Below are positions 25,730 to 34,452 of a stretch of 64,000 bases of DNA, one piece after another. Origin of the DNA: SAR202-VII-2 sp965263165. GTDB taxonomy: Bacteria; Chloroflexota; Dehalococcoidia; Lucifugimonadales; SAR202-VII-2. The position numbers and the translations under genes were made by a program. Under the pieces are notes generated by a model. The model was given only the letters and a program-made list of their open reading frames with translations. It was not told the DNA's origin and ran no database searches. The stretch spans positions 2,852,001 to 2,916,000 of the forward strand of contig OZ253584.1 of NCBI GenBank assembly GCA_965263165.1, in the 5' to 3' direction. How positions within the stretch are numbered: position 1 is the first letter of the stretch; each line of letters opens with the position of its first letter.

Positions 25730-26407
25730 TCAAGGGGCCTCAGCCAGCTTTCCGCAGACATAGCGAAGCGATTCGAGGGAAACCGGCCCCTGCCGGACAA
25801 TCCTGGGCAACTCCCCCGTCAGGTCGAGTACGGTGGAGCCGGCGCCTCCCGGGCAGGGTCCGCAGTCGATCACCATGTCCACTCGCTCGCCGACGGCGGC
25901 CCAGACGGCTTCGGCGGAAGTGGCTCCCGGTTCCCCACTGGAGTTCGCGCTCGTGCCCGTGATGGGGGCGCCCAGCCGCCGGGCAATCTCCCTGGGCACA
26001 GGGTGGCGGGGTACACGCACGGCCACTGTCTCACCTCCCCCCGTCACAGAGTCCGGCACAGCGGGGCCCCGGGGCACAACGAGCGTCAGCGCCCCAGGCC
26101 AGAAGCGCCGGGCCAGGACCCAGGCAAGGGGCGGCGCGTCCGCCGCAACTCTCAGCACGTCCGAAAGATCCGCCAGCAGCAGGGGCACGGGGCTGGCTTC
26201 CTGGCGGCCCTTGATGAGGAACACCTTTCTCACCGCCATCTCGTTCAGCCCGTGGGCCCCCAGTCCGTACAGCGTGTCTGTCGGATAGGCCACGACCCCA
26301 CCCCTCCGCAGGCTGGCCACCGCTCTCTCTACGGCAAGGTCCAGCGCGGGAGGCAGACTCGTCCCGTCCGCCCAATTCCCGGCGTAGCTATCAACCCTGC
26401 TGGCCAT
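25730..26407 (-). CDS. tsaC: L-threonylcarbamoyladenylate synthase (YrdC/Sua5 domain)
   Basis: Makes threonylcarbamoyl-AMP from threonine, bicarbonate and ATP for the t6A modification of tRNA. The 225 residues hold one YrdC domain: GGVVAYPTDTLYGLGAH near 36, KVFLIKGRQEASPVPLLL, FWPGALTLVVPR, and GAPITGTSANSSGEP. No C-terminal Sua5 domain is present, so it is the short TsaC form. The ATG at 26407 is preferred; an in-frame ATG 20 codons upstream adds an unconserved tail. It is divergent from guaA. Confidence 0.92.
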   Translation of the reverse strand: MASRVDSYAGNWADGTSLPPALDLAVERAVASLRRGGVVAYPTDTLYGLGAHGLNEMAVRKVFLIKGRQEASPVPLLLADLSDVLRVAADAPPLAWVLARRFWPGALTLVVPRGPAVPDSVTGGGETVAVRVPRHPVPREIARRLGAPITGTSANSSGEPGATSAEAVWAAVGERVDMVIDCGPCPGGAGSTVLDLTGELPRIVRQGPVSLESLRYVCGKLAEAP

Positions 26408-26582
26408 AGTAGAATCTCCGCCTTGACCAAATCTACTACATATGCTAGCGTTGGCCTCCGCTTCCACAACATGTCGACCCTGGGCTGGGGTTGACCGCCG
26501 GCAAGCGGGGCCTGCGTCGGACCCCGTTTATTCGCCTCGGCGGGTCGCTCGAGTCCAACATTCTCATTATAGAAGGGATGCC

Positions 26583-28253
26583 ATGGTCAATGCAGGGGCA
26601 AGCTCTGAATCTCGGCGGGTCGCCACCAGCGACGACTTGGAGGTTTCCGCTTACCTGGAGTTAGCTCAGCAAAAGGCGGTGGCGACACCGGCTCCCGAGA
26701 GGTCGCCCGACGCCACCAGAGAAGCGGTCCTGGTTGTGGACTTCGGGTCCCAATACAGCCTGCTCATCGCCCGGCGCGTCCGGGAGTGCAACGTCTACAG
26801 CGAAATCATCCCCTACGACGCCCCGTGGGAAAAGGTGGCCCACCTGAATCCCAAGGGCATCATCCTGTCCGGTGGGCCCGCCTCCGTCTACGACCCGGAG
26901 GCGCCGTTGGCCCCCGCCTGGGTGTACGAAAGGGGCATTCCCGTCCTTGGAATCTGCTACGGCATGCAGGTGCTGTCCCATCAATTGGGGGGACAGGTGG
27001 CCCCCACCAAGACCAGGGAATACGGCCACGCTGTACTCTACCAAAACGCCGCCGATCATCCTCTCCTGGAGGGACTGCCACTGTCCATGCCGGTTTGGAT
27101 GAGCCACGGAGACCAGATCACCGGCCTGCCGCCCGGATTTCAAAGCCTGGCCTACACGGACAGCTCTCCCGTTGCGGCAATGGGAAGCCCCTCCGGGTTC
27201 TTCGGCCTTCAGTTTCATCCGGAAGTTGCGCATACGCCCCAGGGGCTGGCCCTGCTGCGCAACTTCTTGTTCAACATCTGCCAATGCACAGGCGCATGGA
27301 CCGCCGGTAACTTCGCCAGCGAGACCATCGAACGGATCCGAGACCAGGTGGGCGATGGACAGGTGATCTGCGCCCTGTCCGGAGGGGTTGACTCGGCGGT
27401 CGCGGCGACACTCGCGCACCGGGCGGTGGGCGACCAACTCACCTGCATCTTCGTGAACAACGGCCTCATGCGGCGCGAGGAGCCGGAACGGGTGGACAGG
27501 ACATTCCGCCAGCACCTCAAGATGAACCTCATTCATGTTGACGCCGCGGACCGCTTCCTCGCGGCGTTGGAGAACGTGACTGACCCGGAGGAAAAACGCC
27601 GCGTCGTGGGAGAGACGTTCATACGAGTCTTCGAGGACGAGGCCAAGAGTCTTGGCCAAGTGGACTTCCTAGCCCAGGGAACCCTCTACCCAGACGTCAT
27701 CGAAAGCGAGGCCCCGGAGAACAGGGCATCCGCCAAGATCAAAACGCACCACAACGTTGGGGGCCTTCCCAAACACATGTCTCTCAAGCTGGTCGAGCCC
27801 CTTCGATACCTCTTCAAGGACGAGGTGCGCCAGGTGGGACTGGAGATGGGCCTGCCGGAGGAGATGGTCAACCGGCAGCCGTTTCCCGGCCCCGGCTTGG
27901 CCATACGCATCATCGGCGAGGTCTCGCGCGAGCGGCTTGAGGTGCTCCGGGCCTGCGATTGGATCGTCATGGACGAGGTGAAATACTCGAACCTCTACCA
28001 CGACGTTTGGCAGAGCTTCGCGGTCCTCACCGACACCCGCAGCGTGGGAGTCATGGGAGACTTTCGCACCTACGGCCACGTCGTCGCCATTAGAGCAGTC
28101 ACCAGCGAGGACGCGATGACCGCCGACTGGGCTCGTCTCCCCTATGACGTCCTGGGCAAGATCAGCAGCCGGATCGTCAACGAGGTGCCCCAAGTCAATC
28201 GCGTGGTCTTCGACATCACCAGCAAGCCACCGGGCACAATCGAGTGGGAGTAA
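26583..28253 (+). CDS. guaA: GMP synthase (glutamine-hydrolysing)
   Basis: Aminates XMP to GMP using glutamine and ATP. The class I amidotransferase domain (C125 in GICYGMQV; FHPEVAHT) is followed by the ATP-pyrophosphatase loop ALSGGVDSAVAA and the C-terminal dimerisation domain ending RVVFDITSKPPGTIEWE. The first ~48 residues before VLVVDFGSQYS are not part of the usual protein; the true start may be a later TTG or GTG. The gene begins the plus-strand purine region. Confidence 0.96.
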   Translation: MVNAGASSESRRVATSDDLEVSAYLELAQQKAVATPAPERSPDATREAVLVVDFGSQYSLLIARRVRECNVYSEIIPYDAPWEKVAHLNPKGIILSGGPASVYDPEAPLAPAWVYERGIPVLGICYGMQVLSHQLGGQVAPTKTREYGHAVLYQNAADHPLLEGLPLSMPVWMSHGDQITGLPPGFQSLAYTDSSPVAAMGSPSGFFGLQFHPEVAHTPQGLALLRNFLFNICQCTGAWTAGNFASETIERIRDQVGDGQVICALSGGVDSAVAATLAHRAVGDQLTCIFVNNGLMRREEPERVDRTFRQHLKMNLIHVDAADRFLAALENVTDPEEKRRVVGETFIRVFEDEAKSLGQVDFLAQGTLYPDVIESEAPENRASAKIKTHHNVGGLPKHMSLKLVEPLRYLFKDEVRQVGLEMGLPEEMVNRQPFPGPGLAIRIIGEVSRERLEVLRACDWIVMDEVKYSNLYHDVWQSFAVLTDTRSVGVMGDFRTYGHVVAIRAVTSEDAMTADWARLPYDVLGKISSRIVNEVPQVNRVVFDITSKPPGTIEWE

Positions 28254-28345
28254 CTCCGGTGTTGGCAACGCCGGCTTGACTAGGCGCCGCATTAGTCGTA
28301 GCATGCTACTACATTTGTTGGCTCAGCTTCCTGGCCGGAGGTCAG

Positions 28346-28693
28346 ATGTCTGAAGATCTCGAAGGCTACGTAACCGTGCCGGAGGCGGCAAAGGCCCTGG
28401 GGCGCTCGGCTGAACAGGTGCGGCGCTACCTGCGGGAGGGCAAGTTGGAGGGGCGCCGCATCGGGAGCCAGTGGTTTATCAGGGAGCCGGCGGTTCTCTA
28501 TGGCCCAAGGAGGGACACCATGGACGCCAGGAAGGAGATCGACATGGCCAATGCAGGTAAGGGAGTCGCTGACAGGGCAGCCCTGGTTAGTAGGGTCACC
28601 GGGCGCAGAGAAGCCATCAAGGCGAGGTGGGAAAGGGAGGGCATCACCCTGGACGCCGTCGCTTTGGTCAACAGCATCAGGGAGGACAGCTAG
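28346..28693 (+). CDS. Helix-turn-helix (excisionase-type) protein, probable antitoxin
   Basis: A 115-residue protein with an N-terminal MerR/excisionase-like helix-turn-helix: YVTVPEAAKALGRSAEQVRRYLREGKLEGRRIGSQW spans residues 8-43. The remainder is charged and helical, suitable for binding a toxin. The gene directly precedes a PIN-domain gene, separated by eight bases, which is the usual antitoxin-toxin order. Autoregulation through its DNA-binding domain is expected but not shown by an obvious operator. Confidence 0.7.
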   Translation: MSEDLEGYVTVPEAAKALGRSAEQVRRYLREGKLEGRRIGSQWFIREPAVLYGPRRDTMDARKEIDMANAGKGVADRAALVSRVTGRREAIKARWEREGITLDAVALVNSIREDS

Positions 28694-28701
28694 CCTTGGC
28701 G

Positions 28702-29121
28702 ATGCGTTGCGTGGACGCCAGCTTTGTGGTCGCCTGGCTGCTTCCAGAACACCGGACGCCTGCGGTGGCGGATGCGTGGCAGGCCTATGCAGAGGGGAGG
28801 GACAACTTCGTTGCCCCTCCCCTGCTCTATCCCGAGACGCTCTCGGTTATCCGCCAGGTGGTGCACCGGGGCCAACTATCCTTGGACGAGGGCCAGGCCA
28901 TCGCGGATGATTTCCTGACCCTCGATATCCCCACTCCCGTCCCCGCCGCTCTCTACCACCACGCCTACATCCTTGCCACCAGGTTTCGCCAGCCCAGGGC
29001 CTACGACGCAACCTACCTGGCGCTGGCCAACCTGCTCTCCTGCGAAATGCTGACGCTGGACGCCCGGCTCTTCAACGCCGTCGCCAACGACTTTCCCTTC
29101 ATCAGGCTGGTGCGGGCGTGA
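28702..29121 (+). CDS. vapC: PIN-domain ribonuclease, VapC-like toxin
   Basis: A 139-residue PIN domain, the nuclease fold of VapC toxins. Acidic catalytic residues are visible in order: D in CVDASFVVAWLL, E in LYPETLSVIRQ, D in RAYDATYLALA, and D in LTLDARLF. A TTG two codons upstream (28696) lies at better distance from GGAGG and may be the start. Its stop codon overlaps the purD start by four bases. Pairing with the helix-turn-helix gene suggests a VapBC-type module, with RNA target unknown. Confidence 0.85.
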   Translation: MRCVDASFVVAWLLPEHRTPAVADAWQAYAEGRDNFVAPPLLYPETLSVIRQVVHRGQLSLDEGQAIADDFLTLDIPTPVPAALYHHAYILATRFRQPRAYDATYLALANLLSCEMLTLDARLFNAVANDFPFIRLVRA

Positions 29122-30386
29122 GGGTCATGATCGTTGGGGAAGGCGGCCGCGAGCACGCCCTCGCCTGGAAGATCCGGCAGAGTCCCAGGGCCGGGGATCT
29201 GTTCATAGCTCCGGGAAACGCCGGCACGGCATCCCTGGGCGCCAATATCGACGTAGCGTCATCCGACGCGGGCGGCCTCGCCGCGGCGGCGCGGCGGCTC
29301 AATGTCGGCCTCGTCATCATCGGCCCGGAGGGACCGCTGGCCACTGGCCTCGCCGACATCCTTCGCCAGGCGGGCATTCCGACCCTGGGCCCCTCGGCGG
29401 CGGCGGCCCAGATCGAGGCGAGCAAGGTCTTTTCCAAGGACCTCATGCTCTCCAACGGCATCCCCACCGCCGCCGCCCAGACCTTCAACGCCGCCGGCCC
29501 CGCACTGTCCTACCTGGAACGTCAGACGTTCCCTCTGGTCGTGAAGGCGGACGGCCTGGCGGCAGGCAAGGGAGTCACGGTGGCAGCGTCCCCGGAAGAG
29601 GCCAGAGAGGCCGTTCTCGCATGCTTGGAGCAGCGGGTTTTCGGCGATGCGGGCTCCCGCGTCCTTATTGAGGAGTGTCTCAAAGGCAGGGAGGTCAGCG
29701 TGTTCGCCTTTGTCGATGGCGAATACGTCTCCTCCCTCGCGGCCGCCTGTGACTACAAGCGCGCCTTCGACGGCGACAGAGGACCAAACACGGGAGGCAT
29801 GGGCAGCCACACGCCCCCCACCTTCTGGGATGAGGCCCTCGCCGCCGAGGTCCGCAATACCATCATGCAGCCCACGGTGCGCGCTCTGGCCAGGGCCGGC
29901 TGCCCCTACCAGGGTGTCCTCTACGCCGGTCTGATGCTCACCCCGGACGGCCCAAAAGTCCTTGAGTTCAACTGCCGCTTGGGCGATCCCGAGACCCAGG
30001 TGATCCTGCCGTCCCTGGATTCTGATCTGCTGGACGTGGCCGAGGCCGTCGCTGAGGGCCGCCTCGCACAGTGCGAGGTCAGGTGGGGGCGCGAGGCGAG
30101 GGTCGGCGTGGTGATGGCGTCCGGAGGCTATCCCGGCGACTACCGGAAGGGCTTCCCGGTCTCCGGGATTGCAGAGGCAGAAGCAGAGGGCGCCCTGGTC
30201 TTCCATGCCGGCGCTCAAAAGGCAAGCGACGGCGGGACCACCGTCACCAGCGGTGGCCGCGTGCTCACCGTGGTGGGACGCGGGCCGTCGCTGCGGGAGG
30301 CCAGGAACCTCGCCTACGGGGCCATCGGTCACATCAGGTTTGAAGGGGCATCTTACCGAGGTGACGTTGCCGCAGGCTTGGCCTAG
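29118..30386 (+). CDS. purD: Phosphoribosylamine--glycine ligase
   Basis: Second step of purine synthesis, joining glycine to phosphoribosylamine with ATP. The opening MRVMIVGEGGREHALAWK matches the family, which supports the GTG start at 29118 overlapping the VapC stop. ATP-grasp features follow: PLVVKADGLAAGKGV near 140, NTGGMGSHTPP and LEFNCRLGDPETQ. The 422-residue length is normal. Downstream the purine series is interrupted by a restriction-modification island before purE. Confidence 0.96.
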   Translation: MRVMIVGEGGREHALAWKIRQSPRAGDLFIAPGNAGTASLGANIDVASSDAGGLAAAARRLNVGLVIIGPEGPLATGLADILRQAGIPTLGPSAAAAQIEASKVFSKDLMLSNGIPTAAAQTFNAAGPALSYLERQTFPLVVKADGLAAGKGVTVAASPEEAREAVLACLEQRVFGDAGSRVLIEECLKGREVSVFAFVDGEYVSSLAAACDYKRAFDGDRGPNTGGMGSHTPPTFWDEALAAEVRNTIMQPTVRALARAGCPYQGVLYAGLMLTPDGPKVLEFNCRLGDPETQVILPSLDSDLLDVAEAVAEGRLAQCEVRWGREARVGVVMASGGYPGDYRKGFPVSGIAEAEAEGALVFHAGAQKASDGGTTVTSGGRVLTVVGRGPSLREARNLAYGAIGHIRFEGASYRGDVAAGLA

Positions 30387-30410
30387 CGCGCCCAGTCCTG
30401 ACCCAACGGG

Positions 30411-30447
30411 GCGGGAAACTCGGTGCAGGAGTTATGCAAAGGTCTCC
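30411..30447. repeat. Solo ~36-bp IS-end remnant
   Basis: GCGGGAAACTCGGTGCAGG begins a stretch that continues to TTATGCAAAGGTCTC. It is the same sequence as at 16258 and 20891. It lies between purD and the methyltransferase gene, at the left boundary of the restriction island. Confidence 0.55.
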
Positions 30448-30537
30448 CTTAGGTAATCCAGTCTTGACCGAATGCGGCGTCCGCACAGGTCTGGGGCTTC
30501 CGCCTGTTGGGTCTCCGCCTTGGCGAGGGGCGTCCCA

Positions 30538-31698
30538 ATGACTAGCCCAGCCCTCCCTCAACTTCGGGTTGCGGAGTTCTTCGCCGGTATCGGGCTCGTC
30601 CGCATGGCGCTCGAGCGCACGGACTGCCGCGTTGTGTTCGCCAACGACATCGACGCCGGGAAATTGGCCATTTACGCAGCGAACTTCGACGCCTCGGTGT
30701 TCCAATGCCGCGACATCAGGACCGTGCGCGGCGCCGATGTCCCCGACATCGAAATCGCCACGGCTTCCTTCCCCTGCACCGACCTCTCGCTGGCAGGGAA
30801 CCGCGCCGGTCTCCACGGACGGGAATCCGGTCTTCTCGCGGCGTTTCTTCGCGTCATGGAGGAAATGGCCGGGCGCCGGCCCATGCAGATCCTCCTCGAG
30901 AACGTCATGGGCTTCGCCTCTTCCAACGATGGAGAAGACCTCCGCAGCGCCTTGGAGCGGCTGAACGCATTGGGCTACGTCTGCGACCTCCTGGCCCTCG
31001 ATGCCCGCCATTTCGTCCCTCAGAGCAGGCCACGGCTCTTCATCATCGGCTCGGCTTCAAACCTTGTCCCCCCGGAGCGGCTGACAAGTTGGCCCCCGTC
31101 GGCGTTGCGCCCTGCATGGATCCGCAGTTTCGTCCGCAACTCTCCATCCCTGCGCCTTCAGGCCGTGGCGCTCCCGGACCCGCCGGCAACGGCGCCGGAT
31201 ACCCTGGAAGACGTTCTCGATGCATTTGACCCCTCGGACGCCGTATGGTGGGACGAGCAACGGACCGCCGCTTTCCTTGCTTCCCTCAGTCCTCTTAACC
31301 AGGCTCGGCTCGACGACCTTCGCCGGGCGACGCTTCCAACCCACGCCACCGCCTATCGAAGAACCCGTCATGGGAGGCCGGTGTGGGAAATCCGGCCCGA
31401 CCGTCTCAGCGGCTGTCTACGCACGGGGCGGGGAGGCTCCAGCAAACAGGCGGTCGTTCAGGGTGGTCAGGGCCAGGCGCGCGTGCGCTGGATGACGGCC
31501 GCCGAATACGCCCGCTTGCAGGGAGCGCCCAACCTCAACCTCGATCGCGCCACAGAAGGCCAGGGCAGGTTCGCGCTGGGGGACGCGGTGTGCGTGCCCG
31601 CGGTGGAATGGCTCGCCCGACACTACCTTGTACCAACCGTCACCAGGGCCATGACCAGCGAAGAAAAGGAGGTGACAGCGCATGCGTCAACGCCATAG
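30538..31698 (+). CDS. DNA (cytosine-5-)-methyltransferase
   Basis: A 386-residue C5-methyltransferase. Motif I is FFAGIGLVRMAL (14-25), motif IV is FPC80TDLSLAG with the catalytic cysteine, motif VI is E121-N-V, and motif VIII is QSRPRLFIIG. A target-recognition region follows, and motif X lies near GDAVCVPAVEWLA. The ATG at 30538 is chosen because family similarity begins right after it. It overlaps the GIY-YIG gene by 17 bases and a Vsr gene follows, so this is the methylase of a type II restriction-modification system. The recognition site cannot be read from the sequence. Confidence 0.93.
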   Translation: MTSPALPQLRVAEFFAGIGLVRMALERTDCRVVFANDIDAGKLAIYAANFDASVFQCRDIRTVRGADVPDIEIATASFPCTDLSLAGNRAGLHGRESGLLAAFLRVMEEMAGRRPMQILLENVMGFASSNDGEDLRSALERLNALGYVCDLLALDARHFVPQSRPRLFIIGSASNLVPPERLTSWPPSALRPAWIRSFVRNSPSLRLQAVALPDPPATAPDTLEDVLDAFDPSDAVWWDEQRTAAFLASLSPLNQARLDDLRRATLPTHATAYRRTRHGRPVWEIRPDRLSGCLRTGRGGSSKQAVVQGGQGQARVRWMTAAEYARLQGAPNLNLDRATEGQGRFALGDAVCVPAVEWLARHYLVPTVTRAMTSEEKEVTAHASTP

Positions 31699-32500
31699 AG
31701 GCAACAGGGAGCTTGGACGCCGCGCCGACCCTCCAGACGAAACCCGGCTCATCGTTGCTGAACTGGAACGCATGCTGAACACGAAAGACGACCAGGGGCA
31801 AATCGTGGCCAATGCAAAATTTGGCGTCTACGCTTTCTACGACTACGACGGTGAGCCTATCTATGTTGGGCAAACCACCGAACAGCTACGCGTCCGCATC
31901 CGGCGGCATCTCACCAATCAACGAACCGACGCGGTCGCCATGCACGTTCTCGACCCATTCGAGGTGGCGGATGTTGAGATGTGGCCCTTCTGGGAACTGC
32001 AGGAACTCACTGCCAGCCACGACCGGGACACCTACAAGCCGATTCTGGACTCCGCCGAATACACGGTTTTCCAAATGCTGCTAAGGGGGTCATCCTTCGG
32101 AGCTGTGCTCAATGAAGTTCCGGTCTCCCCCGCTCCGATTCTTAGCCAGCTTCCAGAATCGCTTCGGCGCCGCATAGTTCCGGACGAGGTCTATAGACGC
32201 CGATTGCATGCAGATTTGCGCTTGGCTTGGCGTGCGAGCACCATCGCTAAACTTGCAGAGGTTATCAGCGAGCGCTCAGTCCAACGGGGATTGCGCGCCA
32301 CACTATTGGTGCAAGCGGCGCGGCTCTATCATCTGGCCGGGCAGCGGTTGGCTGAAGCCGGGGGCCCACCTCCATCCGGGCAGGACGGCGAAACGGAGAA
32401 CGAAGACGAGGCGCCAGAGCTATGGCGGACAATGTTTCCAAAAGTGAACGCAGCCGCATCATGGGCCGCGTTCACTCCAAGAACACCACCACAGAGATGA
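31682..32500 (+). CDS. GIY-YIG nuclease, probable type II restriction endonuclease (Eco29kI-like)
   Basis: A 272-residue protein with a GIY-YIG domain in residues 45-145: GVY at 48-50, YVG at 61-63, arginines 70-75 leading to H76, E126 and N144, matching the order Y, Y, R, H, E, N of Eco29kI-type restriction enzymes. The C-terminal ~100 residues are helical with an acidic tail. Position between a 5mC methyltransferase and Vsr strongly suggests the cognate restriction enzyme. It overlaps the methyltransferase by 17 bases and vsr by 79 bases. Confidence 0.78.
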   Translation: MRQRHRGNRELGRRADPPDETRLIVAELERMLNTKDDQGQIVANAKFGVYAFYDYDGEPIYVGQTTEQLRVRIRRHLTNQRTDAVAMHVLDPFEVADVEMWPFWELQELTASHDRDTYKPILDSAEYTVFQMLLRGSSFGAVLNEVPVSPAPILSQLPESLRRRIVPDEVYRRRLHADLRLAWRASTIAKLAEVISERSVQRGLRATLLVQAARLYHLAGQRLAEAGGPPPSGQDGETENEDEAPELWRTMFPKVNAAASWAAFTPRTPPQR

Positions 32501-32826
32501 ACGTTCGGCGGCGGCTTCACGCCGCGGGCTTCCGTTACAGGCTTCACGCCGCGAAACTGCCCGGAAAGCCCGACATCGTGTTTCCGAGCCGCCGCCTGGT
32601 CGTGTTCGTCCATGGGTGCCTGTGGCATTGGCACGGCTGCAAACGCTCGCGGATGCCTGCCGCCAACAGGGCCTACTGGGAAAAGAAGATTAGCGGTAAC
32701 GTTGAACGCGATGCCGTACACGCGTCGGCGCTTGGCCAAGCCGGCTGGCGCGTCGAGGCCATTTGGGAGTGCGAATGGCAATCGGGAGTGGAGCGGATCT
32801 TGAGTCTGTTGCGGGGGACCGCCTGA
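32422..32826 (+). CDS. vsr: Very short patch repair endonuclease
   Basis: Nicks T:G mismatches that arise when 5-methylcytosine is deaminated. The 134 residues align in register with E. coli Vsr: D51 (PGKPDIVF), H64, C66, H69, H71, C73, D97 and C117 stand at the same numbers, covering the catalytic and zinc sites. Position 63 is valine where E. coli has threonine. It is the third gene of the restriction island and overlaps the nuclease gene by 79 bases in another frame. It presumably protects the methylated recognition site of the neighbouring methyltransferase. Confidence 0.95.
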   Translation: MADNVSKSERSRIMGRVHSKNTTTEMNVRRRLHAAGFRYRLHAAKLPGKPDIVFPSRRLVVFVHGCLWHWHGCKRSRMPAANRAYWEKKISGNVERDAVHASALGQAGWRVEAIWECEWQSGVERILSLLRGTA

Positions 32827-32866
32827 CCTCTGGCCCCCTGCGTCGGTCACTATCCGCTACCACCGG

Positions 32867-33976
32867 ATGGCGTTTCACAAAGCCATTGGCCGCGCTAAGA
32901 GGCGTACGGTGGAGATGACCCCGGTCCTTCTCGTCATCATCGCCGCCCTGGTTCTGCTCCTAGCCCTGGCGATGCTCTGGGCGGCAAGGCGGGGGCCATC
33001 CAACAGCGACCAGCAGGCCCTGCGCGACCTGCAACTGCAAATGAAGGGTGCTGAGGAGCAGGTCGCCTCCGGCCTCGGCAACGTGCGGCACAGCGTCGAT
33101 ACTCAACTAAACCTGCTGGGGAACGTGCAGCGCGGGTTGGGTGAGCTTTCCCGGGCCACCGACGCCATCCACGCCGTTGGAAAGGACATCTCCGGCCTCG
33201 AAGACCTGCTGCGCCCACCCAAGTTCCGCGGCGAAGTCGGTGAGCTGCTCTTGGAACGGCTGCTGGAGCAGGCGATTCCCAAGGGACGCTACCGCATGCA
33301 GCACTCCTTCGGCGATGGCAAGACCGTCGACGCGATGATATTCTTGGGTGAGCGGTCCGTGCCCGTTGACTCCAAGTTCCCGCTGGACAGCTTTGCCCGG
33401 GTCCTTGCCTCCCAGGGAACCGAGGAGGCGAAACGCAGTAGGCGGGAGTTCGAGCGGGCCATCAGGGGACACATCGACGCCGTGGCCGAATACATACGCC
33501 CCAGGGAGGGCACATTTGAGTTCGGTCTCATGTACGTGCCGGCAGAGAACGTCTTCTATAAGCTGGTAATCAGGCGGATGGACGGAGACTTTGACCTCTG
33601 CGCCTACGCTCAGTCGAAGAGGGTCATCCCTGTATCGCCAAACACGCTGTACCTGTACCTTCAGAGCATTGCGCTGGGCCTTTCCGGGTTGGAGCTCAGG
33701 GAGCGGGTGGATGAGGTCTGGGCGGCTCTGAGTTCCGTTGACCAGCGGCTTAGGGACCTCATCGAAGGAGACTTCTCCGTTTTGGGAAGACATCTCGGCA
33801 ACGCCCAGAGCAAGTACGACGACAGCCGGCGCAAGCTGGAGCGCTTCGGCAGAGAGCTCAATGAGGCCCGCCGCCCTGCCCAGGAGCAGAAGGGCGCCGC
33901 CTCCGATGAACGACGCCTCATCGAGTCGCTGGCGCCCAGCGAGGCACCACCATTCAGCTATGGAGAGAAAGACTGA
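32867..33976 (+). CDS. rmuC: DNA recombination protein RmuC
   Basis: Membrane-anchored protein of the RmuC family, linked to limiting DNA rearrangements. One transmembrane helix near residues 18-38 (LLVIIAALVLLLALAMLW) is followed by a coiled-coil stretch and the nuclease-like core: KFRGEVGELLLERLLEQ, DAMIFLGERSVPVDSKFPLDSF and FGLMYVPAENVFY. ATG codon 17 (32915) is an alternative start. The stop codon overlaps the purE start by one base, so rmuC is transcribed into the purine genes. Confidence 0.92.
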   Translation: MAFHKAIGRAKRRTVEMTPVLLVIIAALVLLLALAMLWAARRGPSNSDQQALRDLQLQMKGAEEQVASGLGNVRHSVDTQLNLLGNVQRGLGELSRATDAIHAVGKDISGLEDLLRPPKFRGEVGELLLERLLEQAIPKGRYRMQHSFGDGKTVDAMIFLGERSVPVDSKFPLDSFARVLASQGTEEAKRSRREFERAIRGHIDAVAEYIRPREGTFEFGLMYVPAENVFYKLVIRRMDGDFDLCAYAQSKRVIPVSPNTLYLYLQSIALGLSGLELRERVDEVWAALSSVDQRLRDLIEGDFSVLGRHLGNAQSKYDDSRRKLERFGRELNEARRPAQEQKGAASDERRLIESLAPSEAPPFSYGEKD

Positions 33977-34434
33977 TGCCCCTTGTAGGAATCGTCATAG
34001 GCAGCACATCCGACGAGGCCGTGATGCAGGAAGCGGCCGCCACCCTCGACTCACTGGGCATTTCCTGGGAGCTGAACGTGCTATCGGCGCACCGCACCCC
34101 GCTCAAGGTCATGGAGTATGGCGCCACCGCCAGGGATCGGGGCGTGGAGGTGATCATCGCCGGCGCCGGCGGCGCCGCGGCGCTGCCGGGCGCTCTGGCT
34201 TCATGGACTACCCTACCCGTCATAGGCGTCCCTCTGGCAACGAGCGAGCTCAAGGGCGTCGATTCGCTGTACGCCATCGCCCAGATGCCGCCGGGGATTC
34301 CGGTCGCCTGCGTGGCGGTGGGCCCGTGGGGAGCGCGGAACGCTGCCTTTCTCGCCGCCCAAATCCTGGGCCTGAAGCACGAAGACATCCGCCAGGCCCA
34401 CGACGCCTACCGCCAGAAGCTGAACCAGGGATAG
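33976..34434 (+). CDS. purE: 5-(carboxyamino)imidazole ribonucleotide mutase
   Basis: Moves the carboxylate of N5-CAIR to give CAIR in purine synthesis. All 152 residues are typical of class I PurE: VIGSTSDEAVMQEA, SAHRTPLKVMEY and AGAGGAAALPGALASWTTLPVIGVP. No purK is seen in the window, so the carboxylating partner must be elsewhere, or the enzyme may use CO2 directly. It follows rmuC without a gap. Confidence 0.95.
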   Translation: MPLVGIVIGSTSDEAVMQEAAATLDSLGISWELNVLSAHRTPLKVMEYGATARDRGVEVIIAGAGGAAALPGALASWTTLPVIGVPLATSELKGVDSLYAIAQMPPGIPVACVAVGPWGARNAAFLAAQILGLKHEDIRQAHDAYRQKLNQG

Positions 34435-34452
34435 GAACGAGAGGAGTCCCCT

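Noticed and set aside
26583..28253. Purine or guanine riboswitch before guaA
   Set aside because: The leader is short and lacks the conserved loop sequences of known purine aptamers.
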